From positions 62,001 to 126,000 of the forward strand of contig NZ_CAKZKO010000055.1 in assembly GCF_937123705.1 (NCBI RefSeq): a stretch of DNA of 64,000 nt. Direction: 5' to 3'. Below are positions 34,616 to 44,314 of the stretch, piece after piece (the stretch's first letter is position 1; every line of letters begins with the position of its first letter). The notes below the pieces were generated by a model. The model worked only from the letters and a program-made list of their open reading frames with translations. It did not search any database and was not told the DNA's origin. Both the position numbers and the translations under genes were made by a program. Origin of the DNA: an uncultured Paraglaciecola sp. Lineage in GTDB: Bacteria > Pseudomonadota > Gammaproteobacteria > Enterobacterales > Alteromonadaceae.

Positions 34616-36097
34616 ATGAGTAATAACTTACCAGATATTACCGATCAAGAGCGTGGGCGCTACCAAGACATAGGTCTAGTCATGGGGCCGGCAATCTTTG
34701 TTTTGATGATGTTATTCGGCGGCTCGCAAACCACTATGGATCCAGCAGCATGGCGAGTAGCGGCTGTAGGTTTATGGATGGCCATTTGGTGGGCAACCGA
34801 AGCGGTACCTGTTCCAGTAACCGCATTTTTACCCATAGTGACCTTCCCGTTTTTAGGGATCAACACCCTAGCCGAAGCCACGGCTTCGTATGCTAATCCC
34901 ATCATATATTTGTTTTTAGGCGCATTTATACTCGCCTTAGCGGTCGAAAGATGGGATTTGCACAAGCGCATCGCCCTAGGCATTTTGGCTTACACAGGCA
35001 CCGACGGCAGTCGTTTAATTGGTGGTTTTATGTTGGTTGCGGCACTGTTATCCATGTGGATGACCAATACCTCTACCACTATGATGCTAATGCCTATTGC
35101 GCTATCGGTTGCCAGAGTGATTGCAGACAACAATACCCATTTGAGTCATGAACAAACCAAGTCTTTTCAGGTCGCTATGCTACTTGGTTTGGCCTATGCC
35201 GCTACCATTGGTGGGTTAGCCACCTTAGTCGGTACACCGCCTAATGCCCTTTTAGCTGCGTTTTTAAATGAAAACTATGATATTAAAATTACCTTTGCTA
35301 GTTGGATGCTGGTGGGTGTACCTGTGATGTTAGTAATGTTGCCTTTGGCCTGGTTATCGCTAACCCGTTGGACATTTAAAATAGATATTCCCGCTAATGT
35401 AGAAGTAAATAAACATTTGGCAGAATTAAAAGATAGCCTAGGTAAAATGACTTCAGCCGAAAAACGGGTGGCGGTGATTTTTGTATTAGTGGTTATATTC
35501 TGGATCATAAGAAGACCGATTTCTAAGATGCTAGAAATAGACTTTTTAAGTGATACAGGCATAGTGATGTCAGCGGCTTTGTTGTTATTTTTATTGCCCA
35601 GCGGCGATAAAAAACAACCGCAAATTATGATTTGGCATGACGTTAACCGCTTGCCTTGGGGCGTATTGATATTATTTGGTGGTGGCCTGAGTTTAGCCGC
35701 TGCTGTGTCGTCTTCTGGTCTTGCAGCATGGTTAGGTAGTAGCTTAACGCCCCTTGGTGCATTGGGGATTTTTACCTTAGTGATTGCGGCTACCGGTTTA
35801 GTGATATTTCTCACTGAACTGACCAGTAACGTTGCCACCGCAGCGACATTCCTACCTGTGGTCGCCGCAGTTGCCTTAGAACTAGGCGTCTCACCTTTGC
35901 TATTGTGTATTCCTATCACCTTGGCGGCCAGTTGTGCATTTATGTTACCAGTTGCTACGCCTCCCAATGCCATTGTTTTTGCATCGGGTCTGATTAATAT
36001 TCCGCAGATGGTTAAAGCCGGTGCGGTTTTAAACTTAACTGGCATGTTATTACTATCAATCGTCTCAATTTGGTTAGCGCCCATGGTGTTTTTGTAA
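34616..36097 (+). CDS. SLC13/DASS family anion:sodium symporter
   Basis: The 493-residue membrane protein has about 11-12 hydrophobic helices. It carries the family signatures MWMTNTSTTMMLMPIALSV, which includes the substrate-binding SNT-type motif, TLVGTPPNALLAAF, and in the second repeat ELTSNVATAATFLPVVAAVA and MLPVATPPNAIVFASG. DASS proteins import di- or tricarboxylates or sulfate with Na+. The substrate is undetermined. It follows the receptor gene and overlaps the next start by one base. Confidence 0.9.
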   Translation: MSNNLPDITDQERGRYQDIGLVMGPAIFVLMMLFGGSQTTMDPAAWRVAAVGLWMAIWWATEAVPVPVTAFLPIVTFPFLGINTLAEATASYANPIIYLFLGAFILALAVERWDLHKRIALGILAYTGTDGSRLIGGFMLVAALLSMWMTNTSTTMMLMPIALSVARVIADNNTHLSHEQTKSFQVAMLLGLAYAATIGGLATLVGTPPNALLAAFLNENYDIKITFASWMLVGVPVMLVMLPLAWLSLTRWTFKIDIPANVEVNKHLAELKDSLGKMTSAEKRVAVIFVLVVIFWIIRRPISKMLEIDFLSDTGIVMSAALLLFLLPSGDKKQPQIMIWHDVNRLPWGVLILFGGGLSLAAAVSSSGLAAWLGSSLTPLGALGIFTLVIAATGLVIFLTELTSNVATAATFLPVVAAVALELGVSPLLLCIPITLAASCAFMLPVATPPNAIVFASGLINIPQMVKAGAVLNLTGMLLLSIVSIWLAPMVFL

Positions 36098-36960
36098 TGA
36101 ATATTTGCAAAAAAATAATCCTTATTCCGTTCGGTTTTTTATTTGGATGGACTTTAGTTGCGAACGCCGCTGTTGATGCAAAACAATCTCTGGCAGATCC
36201 AAAACCCACTTTTAGTAATGTTGTGATGCCGATAGTACCCCCTACAACAAAACCAACTAGGTTACTGTTTATCGGTAATAGTTTTAGTTTTTATAACAAT
36301 GGTATTCATAATCATTTAGGGGGGTTGATCCGCTCTTCGGGTGACTGGAAAATTAAGAAAAATAAACTACGTTTATCAACCTTATCTGGAGGACATATTT
36401 ATCAACACAGTGCGGACCTAACCTACTTGATAAATAGCCCGTCGGACAATTGGCAAGCTGTGGTTTTACAAGGCCATAGCAATGAGTCGATTCACCCCAA
36501 GAAGATGAGTCGATTCATAGGTTCAACGACTCACGCAGTACAACAAATTTTAGCTAAGGGCATGCAACCTATACTGTTTATGACATGGGGCTATAAAGGA
36601 CAGCCTAAAATGAGCGAAAATATTGCCAATGCCTACACCAAATTGGCGAATAAATTAAAGATACTAGTCGTACCTGTTGGTTTGGCGTTTGCTCAAGCTG
36701 AAGAGCAGCTTGGTAACATTGAACTGTTTGTTCCAGATGTACTGGGAATTGACGATACTCAAAGTCTCACTTATCGCAAAGATTGGAAACACCCAAGTGC
36801 AGCCGGTACCTATTTGGCAGCCAGTGTTTTTTACTCGGTCTTATATCAACGCTCTCCTGAGGGGCTCATTTATCACGCTACCCTTGATAAAGAAACGGCT
36901 TTAGCGCTACAAAAACTTAGCTGGCAGGTAACTCAAAGCTTTTATAGTCAAATTTTGTAA
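36097..36960 (+). CDS. Exported SGNH-hydrolase-like protein
   Basis: The ATG at 36097 shares its A with the transporter stop codon (TAATG), so translation is probably coupled. The 287-residue protein has a signal peptide (to about residue 27, ending NAA). Block I is RLLFIGNSFSFYNNGIHNHL with the GNS nucleophile; VVLQGHSNESI resembles the HSN region, and the C-terminal DWKHPSAAGTYLAASVF holds the Asp-x-x-His pair. This is a periplasmic lipase/esterase-type fold. It could deacylate the ligand brought in by the receptor. Confidence 0.8.
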   Translation: MNICKKIILIPFGFLFGWTLVANAAVDAKQSLADPKPTFSNVVMPIVPPTTKPTRLLFIGNSFSFYNNGIHNHLGGLIRSSGDWKIKKNKLRLSTLSGGHIYQHSADLTYLINSPSDNWQAVVLQGHSNESIHPKKMSRFIGSTTHAVQQILAKGMQPILFMTWGYKGQPKMSENIANAYTKLANKLKILVVPVGLAFAQAEEQLGNIELFVPDVLGIDDTQSLTYRKDWKHPSAAGTYLAASVFYSVLYQRSPEGLIYHATLDKETALALQKLSWQVTQSFYSQIL

Positions 36961-37138
36961 TACCAAACCACATAACTAAGTGACCACTCAGAATGCCCCA
37001 GCGGATTTTGCGTAAGCGTCTCTATGTAGTTGCTCTGTGAGCGAGTTGATTCAGGTTTCCTATGCCACCCAATTCGCGCTTCTTTTTTCTTCAAAAAAGT
37101 GCAAAATAGCTTTTTAAAATCCATTCTTGGGGCGCGTG

Positions 37139-37531
37139 ATGAAAAAGATTGTGTTTATTCTAATGGTGATGATAAGTGGATTTAGCCAGTTTGCTAGTGC
37201 ACAGGTTGAGCGCAGTCAGCTGACTAGTGCTATTGAAAATCGAGAACCTACCGATAACCTTGAGGGCATAGTAGAGATCCAACAGGATCAAGTTAAATCT
37301 GTGTATTTTTTCACCCAAGTTACGGGCTTGACTAATCAACAGATTACCCATAGATGGTTGCATGAAGGTGAAGAAAAAGCGGCAGTGACTTTGAATGTTG
37401 GTGGCGATAGCTGGCGCACTTATTCGAGTAAAAGAGTGCCGAGTTACTGGCAAGGTAAATGGCAAGTACAAGTGTGGCAAGGAGATTTAATGTTAATTAC
37501 TCATCATTTTGAAGTGAGCCTCTCTGAATAA
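37139..37531 (+). CDS. Exported DUF2914 protein
   Basis: The start is taken as the ATG at 37139 (MKKIVFILMVM). The roughly 130-residue protein has a signal peptide ending ASAQ, then the DUF2914 body: EREP-like ENREPTDNL, VYFFTQVTGLTNQQITHRWLHEGE and DSWRTYSSKRVPSYWQGKWQVQVW. The family is exported and of unknown function. An in-frame TTG lies at 37127 but lacks a good ribosome site. Neighbouring genes do not suggest a role. Confidence 0.82.
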   Translation: MKKIVFILMVMISGFSQFASAQVERSQLTSAIENREPTDNLEGIVEIQQDQVKSVYFFTQVTGLTNQQITHRWLHEGEEKAAVTLNVGGDSWRTYSSKRVPSYWQGKWQVQVWQGDLMLITHHFEVSLSE

Positions 37532-37653
37532 CCTTTAGGCATTAGAATAAAAAAAAGAAAAAGGTTAAGATCGCTTAAACTTGCAAAGGTCACATTTTTA
37601 GATACAGCTATGGGGATTAATTCAAATCCTTATTCGACAGGGTAGTATTGGTA

Positions 37654-38430
37654 TTGAAAATTAATAACGTCATTTTACGTAGTATTTACTGTTGTATTGT
37701 TTGTTGTAGCCTGAGTAAGGCTGCTCAAGCCGATACTTTTGTAATAGGTGTAGAAGACGTAAGTTATTATCCTTATTTCGATTTTTCATCTGGTAATACT
37801 AGCTTCTCAAAAGCTCTGTTTGACCAGTTCGCTAAGGACAGTGGACACCAAATAAGCTACCTACCATTACCTATAAAGCAATTTCCTAAATGGTTGCACC
37901 AAGAAAATATTGATTTTAAGTTTCCCGACAATGTTAGGTGGCAGGCTCCTAATACTCCTCAAAAACAAAAAGTACATTTTAGTGAAGGTATAGTTGCTTT
38001 GACTGCGGGCACTTTGGTTTTAGCTAAAAATCAGCATAAAAATGAAGCGTTTTTTCGCAACATTGGCACTATCACCGGCTTTTACCCTACGCTTTGGATA
38101 AACCAAATTGAACAAGGTAAGGTCTCTATCTATGAAGATGCCAGCTCTAAAATATTGGTAAAACATCTCGTTAATGGTTTAGTTGATGGCTTAGATCTTG
38201 ATCTTGCAGTAGCACACGACGGGTTAAAAAAGTTAGGTATCAACGAGAAACTTGTAATTAATCAAAATGTTGCAACAGAAAATTATTATTACCATCTTTC
38301 CACTTTAAGGCATCCCAAAGTCATCAAACAATTTAATCAATGGCTAGTGAAACGCCGAAAGTTTATTGATTCTCTGAAAGCCGAGTTTGGCATATTGGCG
38401 GTTGAACCTAGCAAAGTTGCAGTTCTTTAG
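37654..38430 (+). CDS. Periplasmic solute-binding-like protein
   Basis: About 258 residues with a signal peptide (ending KAAQA) and a bacterial type-3 solute-binding fold: FVIGVEDVSYYPYFDF, SKALFDQFAKDSGHQISYLPLP and ILVKHLVNGLVDGLDLDLAV. No ABC permease is adjacent, as is common for orphan members in Alteromonadales. The start codon is a TTG (37654 or 37648); no ATG is available near the signal peptide. Ligand unknown. Confidence 0.75.
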   Translation: MKINNVILRSIYCCIVCCSLSKAAQADTFVIGVEDVSYYPYFDFSSGNTSFSKALFDQFAKDSGHQISYLPLPIKQFPKWLHQENIDFKFPDNVRWQAPNTPQKQKVHFSEGIVALTAGTLVLAKNQHKNEAFFRNIGTITGFYPTLWINQIEQGKVSIYEDASSKILVKHLVNGLVDGLDLDLAVAHDGLKKLGINEKLVINQNVATENYYYHLSTLRHPKVIKQFNQWLVKRRKFIDSLKAEFGILAVEPSKVAVL

Positions 38431-38441
38431 TAGGAAATTTA

Positions 38442-38909
38442 ATTATCGCCGCTATTATTCGTAATGCCAAATCTGAAGAAGCGCCAATTCTTAGTGATCT
38501 AGCATTACGCTCTAAAGGATATTGGGGGTATGACTCAGAATTTTTGGCGAATTGTAAAGCTGAATTAACTTACAGTAAAAGTCAGATTCAATCATCAAAT
38601 TATTGTTTTATGGTTGCAGTGCAAGACCACAGAATTGCTGGTTTTTGTGCTCTTCACTTTTTACGCCATGCTAAGGTTGAGCTCGAAGCTCTGTTTGTAG
38701 ATCCAGATTTTATTGGTCAAGGATTGGGTAAGTTTTTACTAAACTTTGCTAAAGCGACAGCAAAAGAGCATGGTGCGATAAGTATGAGGCTGCATAGTGA
38801 TCCTTATGCAGAGGATTTTTATAGTGCTAACGGTGCAGAAAAAGTGGGAGAAATTAAATCAGGTAGCATTCCTGGACGCTTTTTACCTGTACTCGAAATT
38901 AGTCTTTAG
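38442..38909 (+). CDS. GNAT acetyltransferase with non-canonical start
   Basis: The first TTG (38544) would remove the N-terminal beta strand of the GNAT fold. In the same frame, upstream codons read IIRNAKSEEAPILSDLALRS and KGYWGYDSEF, the usual opening of this GNAT subgroup. No ATG, GTG or TTG occurs between the upstream stop (38409) and 38544. AGGA at 38432-38435 is spaced 6 bases from ATT at 38442, the best start candidate. The core contains ALFVDPDFIGQGLGKFLLNFA, the acetyl-CoA motif. The substrate is unknown. Start by ATT, or loss of the start codon, remains open. Confidence 0.7.
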   Translation: MIAAIIRNAKSEEAPILSDLALRSKGYWGYDSEFLANCKAELTYSKSQIQSSNYCFMVAVQDHRIAGFCALHFLRHAKVELEALFVDPDFIGQGLGKFLLNFAKATAKEHGAISMRLHSDPYAEDFYSANGAEKVGEIKSGSIPGRFLPVLEISL

Positions 38910-38965
38910 CCGAGCTGCTGCGACTCTGGTAATATCTATAGTCTATATTTTGTTTTGGAAACTTC

Positions 38966-39895
38966 ATGTCTACACGCATTATCCGTATCGCCACGCGCAA
39001 GAGTGCCTTAGCCTTATGGCAAGCCGAATACGTTAAAGCGGCGTTACTTAACGCCCACCCTCATATACAAGTAGAATTAGTGCCTATGAGCACTCAAGGT
39101 GACAAAATTCTCGATACGCCTTTAGCAAAAATTGGCGGTAAGGGTTTGTTTATCAAAGAGCTAGAAGTGGCCATGGCCGAGAACCGCGCTGATATTGCGG
39201 TGCATTCTATGAAAGATGTGCCTGTCGCTTTTCCTGATGGCTTTGGGTTACATGCTATTTGTGAGCGTGAAAATCCTTTTGATGCCTTTGTGTCTAATCA
39301 TTTCAAATCTATCGAAGAGTTACCGCAAAACGCTGTGGTAGGCACATCCAGCTTGAGGCGTCAGTGTCAAATACGCAAAGCCAGACCCGACTTAGTGATC
39401 AAAGATTTGCGTGGTAATGTCAATACTCGTTTGGCTAAGTTAGATGCTGGCGACTACGATGCCATTATACTTGCTGCAGCAGGGTTAATTCGTTTGGGTA
39501 TGCAACAGCGGATCCAAACCGAGATCCCAGCAGAATTATCGCTACCAGCAGTCGGACAGGGCGCTGTGGGTATTGAGTGTCGCAATGACGATACCGATTT
39601 AATCAATTTGTTAGCGCCACTTAATCATCTCGAAACTGCCACTAGAGTGACGGCAGAGCGAGCAATGAATGCTAAGCTAAATGGCGGTTGCCAAGTGCCT
39701 ATTGGTAGTTTTGCAGAGTTAAATGGTCAGCAGCTGACTTTACGGGGTTTGGTAGGCTCAGTTGACGGAAAAGTCATGTTGCATGCCGCGCATTCAGATA
39801 AGGTAGAAAATGCCGTACAACTAGGTGAACAGGTTGCTGATGCATTGCTTGCTCAAGGGGCACAGCAGATCCTTAGCGCGTTGCAAAACAGTTAA
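38966..39895 (+). CDS. hemC: Porphobilinogen deaminase (hydroxymethylbilane synthase)
   Basis: HemC polymerises four porphobilinogens to hydroxymethylbilane in heme synthesis. The 309-residue protein starts [19 protein letters not shown] after MSTR, has [19 protein letters not shown] and the dipyrromethane-cofactor cysteine region [12 protein letters not shown]. It leads the hemCDXY cluster. Confidence 0.98.
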   Translation: MSTRIIRIATRKSALALWQAEYVKAALLNAHPHIQVELVPMSTQGDKILDTPLAKIGGKGLFIKELEVAMAENRADIAVHSMKDVPVAFPDGFGLHAICERENPFDAFVSNHFKSIEELPQNAVVGTSSLRRQCQIRKARPDLVIKDLRGNVNTRLAKLDAGDYDAIILAAAGLIRLGMQQRIQTEIPAELSLPAVGQGAVGIECRNDDTDLINLLAPLNHLETATRVTAERAMNAKLNGGCQVPIGSFAELNGQQLTLRGLVGSVDGKVMLHAAHSDKVENAVQLGEQVADALLAQGAQQILSALQNS

Positions 39896-39899
39896 TCTC

Positions 39900-40655
39900 G
39901 TGACATTTTTACTGCTTAGGCCGCAATCCAAATGCCAAAAGAGCGCAGCAGCCTTTAAACAGGCAGGATTGCCTGTAGTGGCTTGCGGTTTGATTGATAC
40001 CGTTGTGGATGATGACGCTATTGGTCAACTCACATCAAAAATAGCCAAGTTGCATAGCTCTATAGCCAAAAGTCACTACGTTATTGTGACCAGTACAGTT
40101 GCAGCCAAACAATGTGTCTTGATGAAAAATCAATGGCCGCAAAATGTGTGCTTTTTTGCCGTAGGTAACAGTACCGCAGATATATTAATAGATGCGGGAG
40201 TTAATGTGATTGTGCCACAGCAGCCCAGAACCGAGGGATTATTGGCCCTTACAATGCTGAAGCAAGTTAAACAGCAAAGTATTGTCATTATGAAAGGGTA
40301 CGGGGGCAGGGAGTTATTAAGAGATAGCTTAGTATCTCGAGGCGCACATGTGGCAGAGTGGGAGGTGTATAAACGAGTTAGAGTAGCGCACCCGGTGTCT
40401 ACACAAGACTGGCAAGCGAAGCAAATTCGTTGCATTATTGCCACTAGTGGTGAGGTTATTCAGGCCGCCTTTGATTATTTTGATACAAGCTGGCTTAAAA
40501 CGCTAAACTGGATAGTAGTGAGTGAGCGGACCGCCGAAATCGCATCTAAGCAAGGGGCGACGCAAATAGAGATTAGCCGTGATGCCAGTGATCTGGCCCT
40601 TATTCAATGCGCGCAGCAATGGCTTAGCGGCGCAAGACATTCTTCGGAGCAATAA
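39900..40655 (+). CDS. hemD: Uroporphyrinogen-III synthase
   Basis: HemD closes and inverts ring D of hydroxymethylbilane. The GTG at 39900 (VTFLLLRPQSKCQ) is preferred, 4 bases after hemC; an ATG at 39825 lies inside hemC and lacks homology. About 251 residues, with the family's typically low conservation. The visible parts are LLLRPQ, YVIVTSTVAAKQ, GYGGRELLRDSLVSRGAHV and VYKR. The hem context supports it. Confidence 0.93.
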   Translation: MTFLLLRPQSKCQKSAAAFKQAGLPVVACGLIDTVVDDDAIGQLTSKIAKLHSSIAKSHYVIVTSTVAAKQCVLMKNQWPQNVCFFAVGNSTADILIDAGVNVIVPQQPRTEGLLALTMLKQVKQQSIVIMKGYGGRELLRDSLVSRGAHVAEWEVYKRVRVAHPVSTQDWQAKQIRCIIATSGEVIQAAFDYFDTSWLKTLNWIVVSERTAEIASKQGATQIEISRDASDLALIQCAQQWLSGARHSSEQ

Positions 40656-41918
40656 ATGGCAGATAATCAGGACAAATTAACCCCATCAGATGAAAAAAAG
40701 CTGGAGGAGTTGGAAAAACAAATAGCTAAAGATAAAGCTCAAAAGCCAGTGGCAAAGCCAAAACAGACCGCTGAGTCTGAGGACAAAGGTATCAAGAAGC
40801 AGCCGGTAAAACCTAGCGCCACAGCGGCGAACAAGTCCAGTAATAAAAGTACAGGATTTACCTCATCTAATAAGCCAGCTCCTGATCCCAACACTAAAAC
40901 CGGGCTGCTATGGTTTTTCACTATTATTAATTGTTTGGTTTTAGGGGCTCTTATTGCAGCGGGTTATTGGGCTTGGTTGCAATGGCAAACCCAAAACCAA
41001 AAGCATGCTGAAGCGATAGCTGCCCAACAAATCAACATTGATCGGCAAAAAAACAATGTTGATTTATCAATAGCGTCTAATCAACTAACAAAAAATAATC
41101 TAGAAGCACAAAACCAAGCGCTACAAACCAGCCTGCAAAACTTGAATGCACAAGTGCAAGCTAACCAACAAAATTTAGCCGATGTGTCGGGGCGAAGGCC
41201 CGCTGACTGGTTACTCGCTGAAGCAGATTATTTAGTGCGTATGGCAGGTCGTAAGTTGTGGTTAGAGCATGACGTAAAAACGGCTATTATGATGTTGCAA
41301 TCAGCCGATAGTCGAATTGAAGATTTAGGCGATCCAAGTTTACTGCCAATTCGCAGTAGTGTGGCAGATGACATCCAAGCATTACAACAAGTTAATCAAG
41401 TGTCTATTAGCTCTATTGCGTTATCTTTAGGGGCGATGTTTAAGCAGGTCGATACCTTACCGCTGGCCTTTTATAAAAAACCACCAGCCCCAGAAAAAGA
41501 TGAAGGGGTGACAGGCTCTATAGACGACTGGCGCTCAAATTTGGCCCGTAATTGGCAAAACTTCACTAAGAATTTCTTTAGTGTTTCCAGAGTGACCACC
41601 GAAATACAACCTTTTATGTCACAGCAACAACAGTGGTTGTCTAAACAACAACTCAAATTTGCCTTGCAGCAAGCCCAAGCCTCAGTGTTGCAAGAAAATG
41701 CAACCCTGTACCAACAGTCATTGCAATCCGCCTTGGCTTTGTTAATTGAGTATTTTGATACGAATAATGACAGAGTGATCCAATTCACCGCAAGCTTAGG
41801 AAATTTACAACAAACGAATTTTGAACGGGCTTATCCTCAGCAGCTTAATGCCGCTCCGTTACTACAAGATGTCATCGAACAACGCTTAGATGCTCGTTTT
41901 GTAAATGGGAATCACTAG
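40656..41918 (+). CDS. hemX: HemX-like inner-membrane protein
   Basis: The 420-residue protein starts at the base after the hemD stop. It has a long charged, Lys- and Ala-rich cytoplasmic N-terminus, one membrane helix at about 88-110 (LLWFFTIINCLVLGALIAAG), a coiled coil (about 120-175), and the HemX core (RPADWLLAEADYLVRMAGRKLWLEHD). Databases often call it uroporphyrin-III methyltransferase, but no SUMT motifs are visible. It probably scaffolds heme synthesis with HemY. Confidence 0.92.
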   Translation: MADNQDKLTPSDEKKLEELEKQIAKDKAQKPVAKPKQTAESEDKGIKKQPVKPSATAANKSSNKSTGFTSSNKPAPDPNTKTGLLWFFTIINCLVLGALIAAGYWAWLQWQTQNQKHAEAIAAQQINIDRQKNNVDLSIASNQLTKNNLEAQNQALQTSLQNLNAQVQANQQNLADVSGRRPADWLLAEADYLVRMAGRKLWLEHDVKTAIMMLQSADSRIEDLGDPSLLPIRSSVADDIQALQQVNQVSISSIALSLGAMFKQVDTLPLAFYKKPPAPEKDEGVTGSIDDWRSNLARNWQNFTKNFFSVSRVTTEIQPFMSQQQQWLSKQQLKFALQQAQASVLQENATLYQQSLQSALALLIEYFDTNNDRVIQFTASLGNLQQTNFERAYPQQLNAAPLLQDVIEQRLDARFVNGNH

Positions 41919-41920
41919 TT

Positions 41921-43099
41921 ATGAGCCAGGTAATTAGAATTTTTGTAGTCTTAGTTATCTTGTTAATTACTGTAGTCGTTGCGGCCATGGTGTTTGATAA
42001 CAGTGGTTACGTGCTGGTGGAATTTAATGGCTGGGTAGTTGAGATGAATGTCTGGTCACTTAGCTTATCCTTAATCGCTATTTTTGTTGGCTTAATGTTT
42101 TTCAATTTAGGCGTAAAAGCTACTTTAGCCGCAGCTTCGGGCTCAAAGAACTGGATTGGTAATTGGGGTAACCGTAAGAAACAAAAAGCTTTTACCGCAG
42201 GGTTAATTGCCTTGGCTGAAACCCAGTATCTAGTAGCCAGAGATCACTTCAAAAAAATTGAGAATGAAGACTTCGATGGGATTAATCTGTTAGCCGCTGC
42301 TGAAGCAGAATTGCACCTAGGTCAACCGCAACAAGCCAGAGGTTATTGGCGTATGGCAACAACCTACGACAAAGCAGCACTGGCCGCAAATTTGTGCTTA
42401 ATTAGGGATGCCCTACAGCAGCATCAAGCAAGTGAAGCCCTAGTGTTGATTCAAGCATTAAGCGAAAAGCAACAAGGACAAGCTCCCGTAGTGAAACTCT
42501 GGGCCCAAGCGCTAGGTCAAGCAGGTAAATGGCAAGAGCTAAAGGATAAATTAAAAGGTTGGAAAAAAGTATTAGGTGATGATTATGCCGCCATAATGCA
42601 GCAAGCCTCAAAGGGCAGTTTTTCTGAAATTGCCAGTAAAGAAGGCGCCACCCAGCTGAAACAAAATTGGCAAACCTTGCCAAGATCTACACGTAAAGAT
42701 CCCGCGCAACAAGCTGCTTATATTCAGCAGCTTATTGAGCAAGGTATGCATGCCGATGCCGAGCATGCGTTAGTAGAATATCAGTCGTCAGCCCCTCATC
42801 CCCTGCTTGTACCTTTGTTTAAGCAAATTAAACTGCCCAACCCAGCTGCCGCAATCAAAAAGCTCGAGACGTGGTTGAAGAAAGACGACTTAAATGTGGA
42901 ACTGTTATCCGCTTTGGGTCATATTGCGAACAATGCTAACGATAAAGTATTAGCTGAGAAAGCGCTGAGTAAAGCGATCAAACTTGGTAATCGCCAGGAA
43001 GACTTAAGGTTAATGGCAAGTATCAAAGAATCTCAAGACGATCAAAGTCAGGCATTACAATTGTATAAAAAAAGTATAGAAAAATATGCTAGTTCATAA
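41921..43099 (+). CDS. hemY: HemY-like inner-membrane TPR protein
   Basis: The 392-residue proteobacterial HemY (not protoporphyrinogen oxidase) has two N-terminal membrane segments (about 5-25 and 43-65), followed by a HemY core and TPR repeats (TAGLIALAETQYLVARDHFKK, split after the first helix, and a late SKAIKLGNRQEDLRLMASI). It begins two bases after hemX. It is associated with heme biosynthesis by context and genetics in E. coli. Confidence 0.93.
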   Translation: MSQVIRIFVVLVILLITVVVAAMVFDNSGYVLVEFNGWVVEMNVWSLSLSLIAIFVGLMFFNLGVKATLAAASGSKNWIGNWGNRKKQKAFTAGLIALAETQYLVARDHFKKIENEDFDGINLLAAAEAELHLGQPQQARGYWRMATTYDKAALAANLCLIRDALQQHQASEALVLIQALSEKQQGQAPVVKLWAQALGQAGKWQELKDKLKGWKKVLGDDYAAIMQQASKGSFSEIASKEGATQLKQNWQTLPRSTRKDPAQQAAYIQQLIEQGMHADAEHALVEYQSSAPHPLLVPLFKQIKLPNPAAAIKKLETWLKKDDLNVELLSALGHIANNANDKVLAEKALSKAIKLGNRQEDLRLMASIKESQDDQSQALQLYKKSIEKYASS

Positions 43100-43120
43100 C
43101 TATTGTATTACACTGCTTGG

Positions 43121-43160
43121 TGCTAGGAAATCAACGAATTAGCTAGCATTTCTTTATTTT
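43121..43160 (+). terminator. Weak terminator after hemY
   Basis: TGCTAG (43121-43126) pairs with CTAGCA (43143-43148), followed by TTTCTTTATTTT. The stem is short, so activity is uncertain. Confidence 0.35.
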
Positions 43161-43171
43161 GAGGCTTTAAA

Positions 43172-44314
43172 ATGATTAGTTATATGGATCGTAATTTAAT
43201 AATTTCGGCAACCTTTTTGACTGTTGGGTTGCTAGTATCGGGATGCGCTGTAGATAATGGAAAATCCGTTGAAAACAATACGCCACTAAAGGTCAGCAAA
43301 CAAAAATTCACGGCCGAGCCAGGTTTAGTTCCTAAGCAGCGTTTTAGAAAGGCGATTGAAAAGCTCGAAAACGGTGAAGAAGGGCAGGCTTTGGCCGAAT
43401 TGAAAGCCTACTTGGTGGCCATACCTAGAAGTAAAAGCGCAAAAAAACTGATTGCACAAATTTCTACTGATTCTGAGCAATACTTTCCTGCCGATTATTT
43501 TACGGTCAATTTAACCTCTGGTACCAGTCTATCTACGCTCGCTAAAACATACTTAGGCTCAGCGTTAAAATTTTACGCATTGGCTAAGTACAATGATATT
43601 ACTAATCCGAGTCGTGTAAATATTGGGCAAGAGATTAAGGTGCCTTTGACAGCGAGTGCCCAAGCGCAACTTGATAAAGAAAATGCCTTAGAAACAGCAA
43701 AATTAAACCCAGCGCCCATTGATGTGCCAGTTGTTGCAGAGGTAACAACTGAATTAGCAGAACAGACGGACGAGTCGGAACTCCCTGAAGTGGTTATAGA
43801 AGCCCCAGTAGAAACGGCGGAATCAGTGCTAGGAATGCTTCAAGATACAATGAATAATAAAGATTACGCCACAGCGGTTGAAAAGGTCATTGCCCTTGAG
43901 GCATTTGGAAATTTTGATAAAGATACAACTGTTTTGGCTATCGCTGCTTACGTTAATCGTGCACAAGAAATTGCCGAAACAGATAACATTCTGGCTGCCT
44001 CATATTTCGCCGCAGCGGGCCATTTAAACTTACACATTGAATCACAGCTTGAAGCCTTTGAGAGCTTTAGGTTGGCGTACGACTTAGATGAATCTAATGA
44101 AGCGGTGATGGAAGAAATGCTGGTTCTACAGAAAGAAATTTCCGACCAATATCATAGAGAAGCCTCTTCTGCTTATCGCCGTCAAGAGTTGGATTTTGCG
44201 ATTGAAAAATGGGACAAGGTTTTGGAGGTCAATCCAGATCATTCAAGCGCTCAACTGTATAGAGCACAAGCCTTGGAACTCAAAGAAAAATTAAAAAATA
44301 TTAATCAAGATTAA
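43172..44314 (+). CDS. LysM and TPR lipoprotein
   Basis: The 380-residue protein has a lipoprotein signal with lipobox LVSGC (Cys25). A TPR-like helix pair lies at about 55-100, then a LysM domain at about 110-158 (DYFTVNLTSGTSLSTLAKTY, then INIGQEIKVP-like VNIGQEIKVP) that would bind peptidoglycan glycan. An acidic linker follows and then C-terminal TPR helices (IEKWDKVLEVNPDHSSAQLY). It probably sits on the outer membrane inner leaflet contacting the cell wall. Its last 14 bases overlap the convergent TPR gene, tying it to the kinase locus. Confidence 0.85.
   Translation: MISYMDRNLIISATFLTVGLLVSGCAVDNGKSVENNTPLKVSKQKFTAEPGLVPKQRFRKAIEKLENGEEGQALAELKAYLVAIPRSKSAKKLIAQISTDSEQYFPADYFTVNLTSGTSLSTLAKTYLGSALKFYALAKYNDITNPSRVNIGQEIKVPLTASAQAQLDKENALETAKLNPAPIDVPVVAEVTTELAEQTDESELPEVVIEAPVETAESVLGMLQDTMNNKDYATAVEKVIALEAFGNFDKDTTVLAIAAYVNRAQEIAETDNILAASYFAAAGHLNLHIESQLEAFESFRLAYDLDESNEAVMEEMLVLQKEISDQYHREASSAYRRQELDFAIEKWDKVLEVNPDHSSAQLYRAQALELKEKLKNINQD

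Noticed and set aside
35275..36084. Reverse-strand open frame of 269 codons across the SLC13 gene
   Set aside because: It mirrors the membrane protein on the plus strand and has no signature of its own.
40656..41918. HemX as uroporphyrinogen-III C-methyltransferase enzyme
   Set aside because: The protein shows a membrane helix, coiled coil and HemX core but no SAM-binding SUMT motifs. The name is kept as hemX only.
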